DNA from: Chiridota heheva
Taxonomy: Eukaryota; Echinodermata; Holothuroidea; Apodida; Chiridotidae
Reading direction: 5' to 3'
Length of the DNA stretch: 64,000 nucleotides
NCBI GenBank assembly: GCA_020152595.1
Contig: JAIGNY010000151.1
Location: forward strand, 46,001 to 110,000
The notes below the pieces were generated by a model that did not search any database, was not told where the DNA came from, and saw only the letters and a list, made by a program, of their open reading frames with translations. Below, in pieces: positions 44,470-56,679 of this stretch (positions within the stretch are counted from its first letter, which is position 1; every line of letters begins with the position of its first letter). The position numbers were made by a program, and so were the translations under genes.

Positions 44470-45730
44470 TTTTTTTGGGAGGCGAAGTTGATGCGTATTA
44501 AACTCAATTAGGATATTTTCCAATTTATATATCTAAAAATTGACCATAAATTCATTGACTTTTAATATCCATCCAATATTGTTATATAAATATATTCTTT
44601 GAACATAGTTGAATGCCCAGTATTAAAATTTACTGCCGAAAGATTGAATATTTTTTGATGACTGCTACTCAGTCATCCAAAAAAAAGTAAACTTAAAATT
44701 TGGCAGGGTATTCTAAAGGTAAGCCAGTTTCATGAACAGGGGGTTGGGGAGGTTTCTAGAAAGAAGCAAAAATTAACAATATTTGAAGTTTTTCCCATGA
44801 AGCCTAACACTAACGTTAATGAACCCATTTTAAAAGAACAAAAACAAAGAATTTATTTATACGCAACAATACGGTAGTCTCTGTGGGGGGCAACTCCTAA
44901 AACCTAACGTTAGGCTCAAATAAAAAATCACATCGCACACAGAGATTATTTAGAATATCTTAAACAGTTTTAAAAAAACATACTGTTTAGCTACCGTTTA
45001 GAGCTTAGAATTTGGTTCTTTGATATTCAAAGAAAAGTTAGAACTTTTCTTCCTAATTTTCTTTCTTCAGATAGATAGAAATCGAGCGGAAAACAAGCAG
45101 GTGACTGCAGGAGTTGGTTGGCCATCTTTCCACAAAAAAATATATCAATATTCATGAAATTACATTAAGATCGATCAGTCTTTTTGTAAATTTGTTTAAA
45201 TGTAAAAATATAATCTCGCAATCTGAACTGCAGATAAAACGACCGAAAATATTTATGACCCCGGAAGTTCTTATAAATATTTATTGCCAACTAGAATTCG
45301 CTAAGATTTTTATCACAGTAAGGGGGTTAATGGCTTTTTCGTGTTATTATTCATAATAAGTATTATAAGTATATTTTCAATAACATATTCAGGAATTTCA
45401 GTTGGGGGAGGTTTAAAAGTGGACTTTGGGAGAACATTTGCAAAACATGTCATTTTTGATACAGCAGGTGGTTCTCCATTGACTTTACTAAACTCACTCT
45501 CTAGCTAACAATTGTAATGCTCCGTTTCAAGCATAACCTTTTTTTAATCATGACAGACATTGACTATTTTTTTTTGTTTTTAATTATCGGACGTTTTCGT
45601 TTTGCTTTTTGTTAGTGATCCTGCATATGGAAAAAACTATGCCTATACATATAATGTTGCATTCTAAATAGTTCATTTGCGGAGGAAAATATCACTAAGA
45701 TTTTACAGAGATTCCACGCTAGAATTCGTA
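44470..45730. other. No recognised feature
   Basis: AT-rich DNA without conserved exon, RNA gene or transposon domain that I can recognise. The missing first PP5 exon could lie upstream of 43.9 kb, but no TPR-like exon was found here. Confidence 0.45.
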
Positions 45731-45739
45731 TTTAGAAAT

Positions 45740-46130
45740 TTGGAGCATCTATCATGTCTGTGAGTAGTTATTATACACATCCCTCAGTACGGTTGACATT
45801 GGGATTGCCGTACGAGGGTTGTTAGAAATTGTACATGTATGCAATTTCTGGGGTTTTTAACTCACACATAGTAGAAAATTGATGATTGAAAAATATTGTA
45901 ATTTTTTCTTATTCTTATACCCATTAATCTAAAAATGACACTTTTCCAAAAAATCTTTATCTGTTTAGCACCATGACGGGATAAAATTCTCCAACGTTTG
46001 TGATCAATTATCAATGTCTGCAAATAAAGTTTAGGATGTTCCACTAAACTGCAGGTTAATCTTTCACTGATAACATTTTTTTGGTTCATATAATTTCATT
46101 AAACAATTTTAGTATAAAAACTGTGTGCAA
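45740..46130. repeat. Dispersed repeat family C, copy 2
   Basis: Carries 'gttgacattgggattgccgt', 'agtagaaaattgatgattg', 'gcaccatgacgggataaaat' and 'ttaggatgttccactaaactgcagg' in the family order, same strand as the other two copies. Confidence 0.88.
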
Positions 46131-46629
46131 AAACAAATAAGTAAAACACAAAGAAATGTTTAGATTATATAATTGTACTTTATGACACATGTATCATCCT
46201 AATTTTTTCCTCAAATAATCTAAAACATATTACCCCCGCTAAAATGTTATAGCCCCAATAGCAGTGTTTTGAGCTTTGATTGTACTTTGGAGAGCTCGTC
46301 AGATGATTTTTACGGAATGAAAACTTTAGCCCAGTATTACTGTATTTAAAATACTTCAATAAAAGTTAGTAAAATCACCGTAAAAACAGTTTTGAAGACA
46401 TGGATGGGCTTCAAACATCATGAATATGCATTGTAGGTGAAACAACAGGTAATGGTTTCTTTTTCACAAAAATCTTAACACTGAGATTTTCCTATATTTT
46501 AACACAAGACAGGGTATAGGTAACAGTAGATAAGGGTATAGGTTTTTGTAGTACCCTTGGATGGCCAGCCATCACTAACGGCAGCCATACTAACATGGCT
46601 GGCATCAGTCCCATGGTACTACGGGGAGT

Positions 46630-46900
46630 ACTAGTCTGTAATACGCTTGTCAGTTGTATGACTCACCCCTACTACCCTCAGCAATGTCAGTCAAAGGCGA
46701 GTCATTGACATATGAAAGTGACTCACATGTGCATCATTGCACCAAATTGTCAGTCACCAGAGTGACTGTAGGGTGAGTCAATTTACTTTAGACCCATTAG
46801 ACTTTGTACAAAAGTGAGTGATTTGGGTTAAGTCATTTCACACAAAAAATATCATTCACCTAAGTGACTGACTGAGGGGTGCATCAATGATATTATTCAT
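46630..46900. repeat. 'gtgact' repeat family, copy 1
   Basis: Contains 'cttgtcagttgtatgactcacccc', 'gactcacatgtg', 'cattagactttgtacaaaag' and 'taagtgactgactgaggggtgc'. The part 46786-46890 is the inverse of 47490-47585, so the two form an inverted repeat with about 600 bp between. Same family as the 109-bp array at 56.1 kb. Confidence 0.8.
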
Positions 46901-47379
46901 TTATTTTTTATTTGATCTATTTTTAAGTTTGGACAATGGAATATTCAAAAACATTTTGTAAGAAACATGAGTATAGAACACACACTCAGCTATAAACATG
47001 TGATGCAGTAACTAGCTGAAGAAGATAAAGGACCAGAAATAAGTAATCTTTTCTAGTCTACCCGTTGAAATGAATAATAATAGTAAATAGAAATGCAACC
47101 TTAACTCCCCCCCCCCCTGCACACTGACCCCTTCACACCCCTAATATAACAACCGACAAACAATTCCATGTACACCTCCTGTGGTGCATAAGCAACCCCT
47201 TCCCCAAAAGGAAAGAAAAACAAACATTAAATTACATATAAAGAAACATGCTTTGGTCACCCACTTTGGTGCAATGACTCACCCTGTCCGCGAGTGTAAG
47301 AAAAAAAAAATTCTTCCGTAGCTAGCCTCGCTAAATTTAACAACCCAGTGTACACATAACAAATGCCCTGTAGTAAATA

Positions 47380-47600
47380 AGCATGTACAGTGGGTAATGC
47401 ACTTGTCAATTATGTGACACAACTCTACACCCCCGGATAAGGGGGAGTTAGTGCACCAAAGTGGGTGGACAAAACATGTAAAATGATGCACCCCTAAGTG
47501 ACTGACATTTTTTGTGTGAAATGACTATAGGGCCTAGGCCTACCCCAAATCAATCACCTCTGTACAAAGTCAATGGGTCTAGCGTTCGACAATCGCCTGA
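47380..47600. repeat. 'gtgact' repeat family, copy 2 (inverted to copy 1 in its right part)
   Basis: Has 'gcacttgtcaattatgtgac', 'cacccccggataagggggagt' and 'gatgcacccctaagtgactgac', then 'tgtgtgaaatgac' and 'tacaaagtcaatgggtcta', whose reverse complement is found at 46786-46860. A partial family motif ('acccactttggtgcaatgac') also lies at 47260. Confidence 0.8.
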
Positions 47601-47609
47601 ACGGATGCC

Positions 47610-48810
47610 CGGGGCAACCGAAAAACTTGTCCAGGCAAACTCAATTTGAAAAGAACATGCCCGCCGGGCAACCATTTTTCTACCCAAAACAGCCCTTAAG
47701 AAAATTTCAAATACGTAATACAATATGTAACAAGGTCTAAAATTTGCAAGGAATTCAAAATATGATTGTAAAAATAATCATAATATGACTTCCGAAAGGG
47801 ATAATCCAGAACTGTTTGAGTAATCTTTGATGTAAAGAATGTGCCAGTACTGCGATGCTCGTACGTACGTAGACATAAATGACATGGGCCCTACTTGAGT
47901 GAAATGCCTGGCCTGATCAAAGTACTGTGCCATTTAAGTAGCGCTAACATAACTGAACTTAAAACTACTGTATAAGCCATTAAACCAATCACAAGTCTCC
48001 TCAGTAAAGCTGTAGATAATGCATATTCAAAACTTGTTTCCAGCTAACTTTTAAAGCCAAATTATGTAACAACATTGTAAATACGTTGTCCAGTGATGAC
48101 AGTGTTACCGTACACATATATAGAATACAGCCATTGAGGAAAGACAGAAACACAGTTCAAGTACTGTAGGTGATTCATTGAATTCCATCCAAGAGAAATG
48201 TAAATAAATATAATTACAATTTCAAAGAATATTTGATGTTCAGTAAGACACATATAACTGTTTGGTTTATCGTATTAAATTAAGTAGTGCATGTACCGTC
48301 CCGTTTTCGGAAACTAAGAGAGAGCAAAATGTTTTAAAAACATTTAAGGAGCCTAAGCAACATTTGTATTTATACCAGAATTTTGGCTCGTATTTCGGGC
48401 TAGTGGTTTGTTATGACCAGGCAACTAAAAATAAAGCTTTTGCTGCTCGGCAGGCAAGTAAAATTCTGATTGATTTGTTGAACAATGAATGGGTCTGAAA
48501 TACATGTAAATTGACCCACCCCAGCTCTGGTGACTGACATTTGGTACAATGGTGTACATGTGAGTCACTATTTCATATTCCTTACCATTTCTTACCAAGG
48601 TTGAGATAAGTAAGTCATGTAGACTTGTTGCCTTCCTTGAGCAGATCATGGCTTGTAGTCTTGCAGACAGATTTTTTGAACACTTCACTTTTTATACATG
48701 CAGCGGGCAAGAGCCTGTAACTACAGGCAGTCAGAGTTGAACTTTAACAATTGATCATTCCAAAACAGATTCAGAGTTGACATAACTGTTAATTGATAGG
48801 GCATTAATAA
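47610..48810. other. No gene; one short 'gtgact' family fragment
   Basis: A 78-codon plus-strand frame at 48262-48498 matches nothing I know. At 48510-48570 'ttgacccaccccagctctgg' and 'tgactgacatttggtacaat' belong to the 'gtgact' family. The rest is unrecognised. Confidence 0.5.
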
Positions 48811-48814
48811 CTGA

Positions 48815-50475
48815 TCATTTAAACTGTGTCAAGTATTGATGCTGCGAAAAGCAAAAGTTAGATAGGTGTCGCGTTGTCCTGCATCTAACTTTTATCAATT
48901 TCCAAGTGTGACATTTTGTCCTGGAATTTTCATCTTGCTCAAAAAAGGTGTCAAAATTAATGTCTTCCAAACCATGTAAAATTGTATACACTCGTATCAT
49001 ATCATTTCTGACCAGTCTATACTGAAGTGAAGGTATGCCAATAATTCTTAAATGGTCACAATACAGAAGATCTTGAATACAAAGAATCAAATTGATTGCT
49101 CTTTTCTGTACTTTTTTTTATTTTCCTGGCATCTTGCTTCGTATACGGATTCCAAACTGGTGTGCAATATTCTAAAACTGGTCTCACTAAAGCTTTGTAA
49201 ATAACTCTGAGCATATCCACATCCATACACTGAAAAGATTTGTTATTAAGGCCAAGGATCCTATTTGCTTTTGCTGAAATATTGGCAATATGCTTCGAAG
49301 AAGAAAGATTATCTTGAAATGTCATGCCAAGATCACTCCTCAGAAACAACCATTATTGGAATAAAGTCCATCATAAACACATGTGATAATTCATATACAG
49401 GGATTGTTCCTTCCAAGATGCATCACTTTACATTTTGTAGAATTAAACTGCAGTTGGCATTTACTGGACCAGCAAACCAAGCTGTCAATGTCAGTTTAAA
49501 ATTATAAATAGTCCTCGAAGCAAGAAATACTTGAAAACATTTGGTATCATTAGCAAATAACCTGGTATAAAAGATCACATAATCAGGCATGTCATCAATA
49601 AATACAAGAAAAAGAATTGGACCAAGTACACTACCCAGGGGTACGCCATTAATAACACGATTCCAATCTGATTGTGCGCCGTTAATGGACACTCTGTTTT
49701 CTGTTTATCAAAAAGTTTTCAATCCAGGCAAGTATCTTGTTCCTGACTCCAATAGAGAATAGAGTTAAGCTTAAGAAGTAATCACTTGTGAGGTACACTA
49801 TTAAAAGCTTTCTTTAATTCCAAGTATAAAATATCACAACAACCTCCTTCATCAAGAATAGAAGAAATAACATAGCATAGCAAGGTTTAATGTCCTGAAA
49901 GCATCCAGTGCTCGACATTATATCAAGACGGCCACAGCCTTTGGTAACCAGCTGTCAACTCACTGGTTGCAGACCCACCGGGATTCGAACCCAGGACATA
50001 CTGGTGAGAGGATAAAGCACTAACCACTACACAATAGAGGTACAACATGAATAGTATCAAGTAATTGCAAATTACAGGAACGACTGGTTCTAAAGCCGAA
50101 TTGCTTATAACTCAGAATGTTGTAAGATGTAAGAAAAGTGTTAAGTGCATCACAAATTTCACTTTCATATAGCTCGCAAACACATGTCAAACTAATAGGT
50201 CAATAATTACCTGGATCACTTTTACAACCTTTTTTGAAGATTGGGCAAATATTGGCATTTTTCCAGTCTTGCAGCAAAGCACCCTCATGCAGAGACTTTC
50301 TCAAAAATGATAGCCAGGGGCTTAGCAATACTACTCGCAATGCTTTACGGAGTGATTGATAAATGTTATCAGGACCACAGGCTTTCCCTTCTTTCAGTTT
50401 ACTTAACGTATCTGCAACCATGTCTTCAGTTATGCACTTGTCGATTGTATAACTCACCCCGACACCCCCCGACAT
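48815..50475 (-). pseudogene. CR1-like LINE reverse transcriptase fragment (broken, SINE-interrupted)
   Basis: Minus strand order: EDMVADTLSKLKEGKACGPD and DWKNANICPIFKKGCKSDPGNY (50450-50200), then after a SINE, LYLELKKAFNSVP (about 49830), NGVPLGSVLGPILFLVFIDD (49660) and the active-site box LFANDT (49560), then FLRSDLGMTF, VYKALVRPVLEYCTPVWNPY (49190) and RYRLVRNDMIRVYTILHG-like thumb end (49010). The catalytic box is FAND rather than FADD. It is a different, more diverged element than the one at 6.8-11 kb. Frameshifts and the SINE show it is dead. ORF1 and endonuclease are absent. Confidence 0.88.
49870..50045 (-). mobile_element. tRNA-Glu-derived SINE inside the LINE fragment
   Basis: Minus strand from about 50040 reads 'tgtgtagtggttagtgc' (A box) and 'cctgggttcgaatcccgg' (B box, perfect stem) with 'cctctcacc' in the anticodon-loop place, giving CUC, as in tRNA-Glu. 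After the tRNA-like head (50040-49969) comes a body to about 49870 with 'tgagttgacagctggttacc'. The acceptor stem does not close, so it is a SINE. The RT protein reads LQLLDTIH before and SSILDEGG after, so it was inserted into RT coding sequence. Confidence 0.82.
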
Positions 50476-50625
50476 GGGTGAGTCAAAGGTGGGTCATTGC
50501 ATTACAAAATTTGACTCACATGTGAGTCATGGGTCCAATATTGTCAGTCACAAGAGTAGCGTCATTTCACTGCTGATGTCGGTCACTTAAATGACACAGG
50601 TGTGGGTCATGGTGAGTCACATTGA
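50430..50625. repeat. 'gtgact' repeat family, copy 3
   Basis: Blocks 'gcacttgtcgattgtataactcacccc', 'gactcacatgtgagtcatg', 'gtcagtcacaagag' and 'ggtgagtcacattg' match copy 1 in the same orientation. It overlaps the start of the LINE RT fragment, suggesting insertion next to or into it. Confidence 0.8.
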
Positions 50626-50639
50626 TTGATATGGTACTA

Positions 50640-52080
50640 CTACCTGTATGTTAACCAAATATCTGCACTTCTGTAAGTACAGTATAGGCCTATATCATCA
50701 CTTACAAAGAATGTTTCCAACAATGGAAAGCATTGGAAGCTCTGAATAGTATGCTTTTGCCTATAGGGACACATGATTGGGTAAACAGTGTGGGTTGGAG
50801 GGGTTGTGCCCATACTCAACCACCTCTGACGAGGCTGATTTATATTTTTTAAATGGCCTGTTCTCAATGTGTCACCCATTTGAATTGCAGTCCGGTCAAG
50901 TTTTGCTTTTAAGAGTAAGACCGAGTTATGGTTTGAGCATCCAGGGACTCACGCAATATAATGAAGTTCCATTCAAGCATGACATGTTTAAGGCTAGAAT
51001 TATATGCTAAAATTATGAGAAAAAAAAGTATGTGGCATCCCAGTTAGGAGGGCGAAACCCCATCCTGCAAACTGCTGTCATACCCATGGGTGGGAGAACC
51101 AAGTCCTTAAACTCAGTGGTGACGATAGACATTCATACCAAGGGGAAAAATTGGCATAAGTTTCAGTATCTAACCCATAATGCCAATCTTGGGTGAATAT
51201 ATACAATAACAGAATAATGAACAGTGAAAGATGAAGATATTTGAGTACAAGCAAGCATGCAAGAAGAAGATACATTATTAGAAAGACACCACTTAAAATG
51301 ATCACCCGCCCATGTAGCAGGTGATACCACCACGTCATTATTACTAAATTACATGTTCAGCTAAAGGATGTACAGGAATGCCTATATACTGTTCTGTCTC
51401 AGTTGATAATTCTGCTGGACGGAGACAGAGTTAGATTTCAGAAAATAAAATCAGACTGATTTTGGATGCTGTAAAGGAAAGGGGATTCATTTCCGACGGG
51501 ATTTGTGATGAATAAGAAACTATTCAAACACAAATAAATGGGTCTTCTCCGACGATTTTTTAACTTAAACTCCATGCAATTGGGACTGTTTTAACTAAAG
51601 AAACAGCATAGCAAAAAGAAGATTAAATGCGTCTGACGCAGATGTTTTAAAAAGTCATGAATTATCATGAAAGAGATCAAATTCATCTGCGAAAAAAAAA
51701 TAAAAATAAAAATAATGCACAACCAGACAACTTCTTGTTTTCCTCATATCTTTCAAGTTTCAAAATGGTTAAGATAAATATATTTCAATGGGTGTGTGTC
51801 TTATAAGATTCAGTGACTGTTTTTGCAAAGTGTTTTCGACAGTAAAATATGCTAAGTTTTGACGGAAACAGTCATCATAAAGAAAAAATATTATACTACT
51901 CACTTACTCTAAAAGTCCAAGTTGAGCAGAGAAAATCCAAAAAAATACACACATATTACAAAATGTAAACATGCGATGACAAAAATGAAAATTCATTTAT
52001 TGTACCACAAAATAATATACAAGATGGCAATCCACGGAGTTGATGACCTTAACGCTTCTGCCACACATAATTTGTCAAAT
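50640..52080. other. No recognised feature
   Basis: Unique-looking AT-rich DNA. Open frames on both strands are short and without motifs. Confidence 0.45.
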
Positions 52081-52810
52081 GATCAAATGTCTTTTCCAGG
52101 AAACATAACGAAATGTAACATTTCATGTCAATTAATTGACCTTTAACCTTAAAATGACCTGTCTCATTTTCTGCAGGACATAACCCTACGTCACCTTCCA
52201 TATTCCACCATGTACCAATCCAATATCACTTACGGTTTTCCCAGGAAACACAACACAAAATTTACCATTTTCAATCAATTATTTGACCTCTGACCTTTAA
52301 GATGCATGGCCCAACTTGTGCGGGACATAAGATCACATCACACTTCACCCTCCCACCATATTTCAACTTGAAAGCTTGTATGGTTTTCTCTGTACACGAG
52401 ACACAAAATTTGATATTTTAAATCAATTATTTGACCTTTAGGGTATGACCCAACTTGTGCGGAACATATTGTTCACATTACCTTACATCCTCCCACCAAG
52501 TTTTAAGTTGGTGGCTTGTTTGTTTGTTTGATGAGGTCTTAACTGCACCACGACAATGAAGGTCAAATTGTGCCTGAGGGGTCAGATCATTTTAGAGGTA
52601 GTAAGGAAAGAGACCAGGGGGAGAATGAGAGAAATTCAAGAACAAAAGCCAGAAAGCTGTGATCGAGAGAGGAGGTGCATGGGTAAAACAAAAACAAAGT
52701 AGAGAGGGGGTGGAAGAGGAGAATTAAATACGGTTGTAGAGGGATGCATGCTGAAGGAAGGAGTTGGTGGCTTGTACAGTTTTCTCTGTACACACGACAC
52801 ACCCATCCAC
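52080..52810. repeat. Tandem repeat of about 150 bp, roughly four diverged units
   Basis: The phrase 'caattatttgacctttga' or a variant recurs at about 52130, 52275 and 52430, each followed by 'acttgtgcgggacata', 'tcaccctcccaccat', 'aagttgg.ggcttgta' and 'ttttctctgtacac.gacac'. The last unit is split by the LINE fragment at 52520-52762. Confidence 0.8.
52520..52762 (-). mobile_element. 5'-truncated I-like LINE 3' end with 13-bp target-site duplication
   Basis: A 243-bp copy of the LINE 3' end (TTTG tail, 'gatgaggtcttaactgcacc', 'gaggtcagatcattttagagg'-type sequence) flanked by the exact 13-mer 'gttggtggcttgt' at 52507-52519 and 52763-52775. Restoring the site gives the expected unbroken 150-bp unit. 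This is textbook target-primed integration and confirms that the 3' tail and strand assignment of the family are right. Confidence 0.95.
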
Positions 52811-52819
52811 CCACACACA

Positions 52820-53687
52820 AAAGTGAGCACAATACCATATCGCCATATATTCTATAAGGATGAATAATATGTCCTCTCCATGTATCACCTAATTTCTTCC
52901 TAATGCTGTAACTCCCTGACCTAATTGTTCCAAATATGCGATAACATATTTACAGGGATTTCTAATTGTAATCTGGTTATCAACCCAAAACAAAGTTGTA
53001 ACTTTTGAACTTGTATGAGAATGTGAGTTCCAACCATCCCTTCACACTAAACCAAAGTAACTCTGTGGCAGAAAGTGCCTGGCGATCGAGGGACTGGAGC
53101 AAATGTAACATATCCCTGCTTACATCACTCCCGATATTTAGACCAGGATTTATATTTCTCTGCGACCAACCACCAGGTGAAATGTCCATAATTCTTTTAT
53201 AAAGTGCTGAATCACCTACTTACAAAAATATTTCAAAAACGCAAACAAAAACTTTAACCTATAAATAAACTCTTTTACTAAACATATACAGAGTTCTAAG
53301 AAGCCATCAATTACATCAACCCATTTCCTGCACCCGTGACAGTCTTTTTTACACAAAATGGCCCAAATCCTCCGGACTTGGCCCTAGGGAGTTTAGTTAA
53401 TTAAGACTGACACCTTGAAAGGGTATAACAGCATTATTGTTGGATGATCTTTCCCCATCCCTACTTCCTAAAATTTATCTACAAAATTGAAGTGTTAATA
53501 CTTTAGCAAGAACAAGAGTTGGGTGGGAGCACAGGTGTTCCTAGCGTTATGGCAACCTATATACTTACTACATATATATTTAAAAAGGTAGGTCACTATT
53601 TAACGTAAATTTCGAACCGTATATGAAAATTCCAATTTTTGACCACTCACGAATCGTAATTACATTTTTTGACTCAACTCACATTTG
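52820..53687. other. No recognised feature
   Basis: No exon, RNA or transposon signature seen between the LINE fragment and the MITE. Confidence 0.45.
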
Positions 53688-53695
53688 CTGGAGAC

Positions 53696-54754
53696 TAGAG
53701 CTGTGACCGTTTAGCCTGTACACGCTACACGCTCGAAATCTTGTAAACGTTTACTAAATACTTTATTGCGAGTAATCATTTTTCATAGTCATGTCTTGCC
53801 GTTGAAAATCAATATGTTCATTTATGATTCAAATTACACACACATTCGGCTGACAAAATTCCAATCAATGACAAACTGTAAACCCGATTAGCATAATCCT
53901 TTCTAAATGTGCAAATCACAAATGCGCAGTAATCACCAATGAATGGGGATATTATGCACTTTGATTTCGCCGAAATCTGAGTAATCTAAGTTGTAAAAAG
54001 CACTGCGAATGTGCAGCAGTAAACAGTGAAACTAACAATAGGCCTAACATTAGGCCATAAGGCTTTAAATCCCACGCAATCAAGGCCCGTTTCACAAGCT
54101 GTTAAATCGACCAAAAAACACTTAAAAATTACTTGATTGTGACAATCAGTACATTTACATGTAAATATTACCTGATGAGTCAAATAAATTTTGCAAGAAA
54201 GAAAAAATATTGCATAATAAACAAACAGAAAAAGGTTTTAACAGAGCTGAAATTCTGCATGCGTCGCAAAGATGGCGGCCACTTTTTTGAGAGGACTAAT
54301 ATTTCAGAACTTCCTGGTGGTAGTGGCATAGTTTTGAAATGTTTCACAACGAGGTATATCATAGGCCTAGTATGCAAGATTTTCACAGAAGAACTTTGAA
54401 AGCCGTAGCGAATAAGACAAAAAAGTTACGCGATGTTGAGTTTAAATGACATTGAAAGGAAGTTATCGGTTCTTTCTAAACTAAATTTCTATGCATATTT
54501 TCAATAAAAATGAAGATTTATACTGTAGAAGTTAACTTTTTACGATTTGGAAAGCAAAACTCAGCGTCTATTTGGGCAATGGAGTCAGTACTTTTGCCAT
54601 ACTGGTTGGACAATTTTTTTTACTTCGCCTCATAGTTTTGGAGCAATTTTGGTGTATTTCCGAAAATTACGGTACTAAACGCGTGTACACGATACACGCT
54701 TGCTTTTTTTGGCGTGTACATGTTTACTAAAATCCCTAAACATTCACAGCTCTA
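53696..54754. mobile_element. hAT-type MITE, copy 1, 1.06 kb with exact 8-bp target-site duplication
   Basis: The ends are 'tagagctgtgaccgtttag' and its imperfect inverse '..ccctaaacattcacagctcta'. Further inward both ends have 'gtacacg' and 'gtttactaaa' repeats, forming longer subterminal inverted repeats. The direct repeat 'ctggagac' lies at 53688-53695 and 54755-54762. An 8-bp duplication with TAGAGCTGTG-type ends fits the hAT superfamily. No transposase frame is present, so it depends on a partner elsewhere. Confidence 0.93.
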
Positions 54755-54762
54755 CTGGAGAC

Positions 54763-56100
54763 TCCTTTCTTTGTTTATAAGCCACAGTATTTGTTCTTTT
54801 TTTTCTGATGAGATGTACAAACAATGGATTTTTTACCATCATTACATTCATGACAGTGTAAAAGCTCAACAATTTGCTGCAAACCAAAGAAACGTTGTGA
54901 TGACATCATGAAGAAGCAGCACTGTGGGTGGGAGGAGGAGGGGGTCGTTCTATGATGTGATTCCCCATGCTTAAAAGGACATTTCAGAATATCATATTTT
55001 ACCTAATTGGCTAGGGCATATACTCCTTTATATACATATGCATAATTTGCTTGATGGTCTTTCCCATTCCCCATGTTTTTTCAATTGTTTCACAAAATAG
55101 ATAGCAAGGTTTGGTAGGGGAAGCAGGGGGTAGTTCTCAGATCAGATTGCTTCTTTTGCATCTTTGAAGGAACATTTTAAAATATGCTAGGCGTCTCCAT
55201 CCCCTCCTTTCTTAAAAATTTGTCTTTTGTAATGGTTTTACTAATTAAATGTTTACATAATCTTTTGACAAACTGGGAGAGCTCTTGATATTAAGTAGGC
55301 CACCACCCAGGCCAGGTCATAAATCACCCAGTAGAATTGAGTTTTGGAGTGTTCATGTCAAAGTGTCAATGAACTATGACATCTTTCAACATGGCCCTTG
55401 GATTATGGGTACTGGGGTCAGGTCACAATAAAACTAGGATTTGTATTGAAAACATTTCTTTTATGTTTGGAGGCAGAGATAACAGAAAGTTGTGTAGCAA
55501 AGTTTGCAGGAATGCTAGTGTATTGAGAAAGTTGACACTCAAAGTTATTTCCATTCAGGCTCTGGTACTAATTATCAGTCTATCTTTTTAGCCTATTACT
55601 TCATAATCTTCATTTTTCATCAACAAATCTTGGTACCTAATAAAAAAAAAAAAAGGGGTAGAGAGATTTTTTCTCAAGGGTTTGTCCATTTTAAGAGGTT
55701 AAGGGTGTTTTATTTACAGGAGGAATTTTGAGAAGTTTGGACCATTATCTGTTGGGAATTTCATGATTGATATTAATCACAAATCTTTTTGAACGAAAAA
55801 AACTTTAACAAATATTTGGAACTTTTATGATCTTATTTAACAATGAAGACGAGGATTACCTCTCAAGTTGAATGGGGCTATTGTTTAACTAGCATTAATT
55901 TTTTAGACAAGGGCAGACACAAATCCGACACAATTGCAACTTAATCCTGACGTTACAAGCTTGTGCTTCAATAAAACAAAATCCTAAAAAAGAAATGTCA
56001 AGGGGGACGCAAATCGACGGAAGACGCATTTGGGGACTCATTTTCGTCTTATTGTTTTTCCCAGTTGTAAAAAAGAATATTATCCGTCAGTTTTGTGACT
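54763..56100. other. No recognised feature
   Basis: A poly-A run lies at 55639-55652. No conserved exon or transposon domain visible. Confidence 0.45.
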
Positions 56101-56675
56101 GTAGTGTGGGTCATTTTTATGTATTGTACAGTCACTTTAGTGACTGAGGGGTGTATCAAAGTAGCGTTTTGCACGATGCAAAACATGCAATGACACACCC
56201 TATCTGGGGGTGTAGGAGTGAGTCATACAATCGCCAAAGTGCACTTAAGTGACTGAGGGGTGCGTCAAAGTAGTGTTCTGCATGATGCAAAACATGCAAT
56301 GACACACCCTGTCCAGGGGTGTAGGGGTGAGTCATACAATCGCCAAAGGGCACTTAAGTGACTGAGAGGTGTGTCAAAGTAGCGTTCTGCACGATGCAAA
56401 ACATGCAATGACGCACCCTATCTGGGGGTGTAGGAGTGAGTCATACAATCGCCAAAGTGCACTTAAGTGACTAAGGGGTGCGTCAAAGTAGCATTCTGCA
56501 CGATGCAAAACATGCAATGACACACCCTATCTGGGGGTGTAGGAGTGAGTCATACAATCGCCAAGTGCACTTAAGTGACTGAGGGGTGCATCAAAGTAGC
56601 GTTCTGCACGATGCAAAACATGCAATGACACACCCTGTCCGGGGGTGTAGGGGTGAGTCATACAAATGACAAGTG
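56100..56675. repeat. 109-bp tandem array, about five units ('gtgact' family)
   Basis: Units start 'tgactgaggggtg' at 56141, 56250, 56359, 56468 and 56576, spacing 109 or 108 bp. Each has 'gcacgatgcaaaacatgc', 'aatgacacaccct', 'gggggtgtagg.gtgagtca' and 'cacttaag'. The first unit holds a perfect 8-bp hairpin 'gttttgca-cga-tgcaaaac' at 56166-56184. Later units have one mismatch in the stem. Confidence 0.95.
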
Positions 56676-56679
56676 CATT

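Noticed and set aside
48262..48498. 78-codon plus-strand frame
   Set aside because: No recognisable domain, no splice or promoter context, and surrounded by repeat fragments.
49969..50040. A functional tRNA-Glu gene
   Set aside because: Boxes A and B are good, but the acceptor stem does not pair and a SINE body follows.
54180..54399. Open frames inside the hAT-type MITE, repeated at 62566-62859
   Set aside because: Conserved only because both loci are copies of the same non-coding element; frames are short and not transposase-like.
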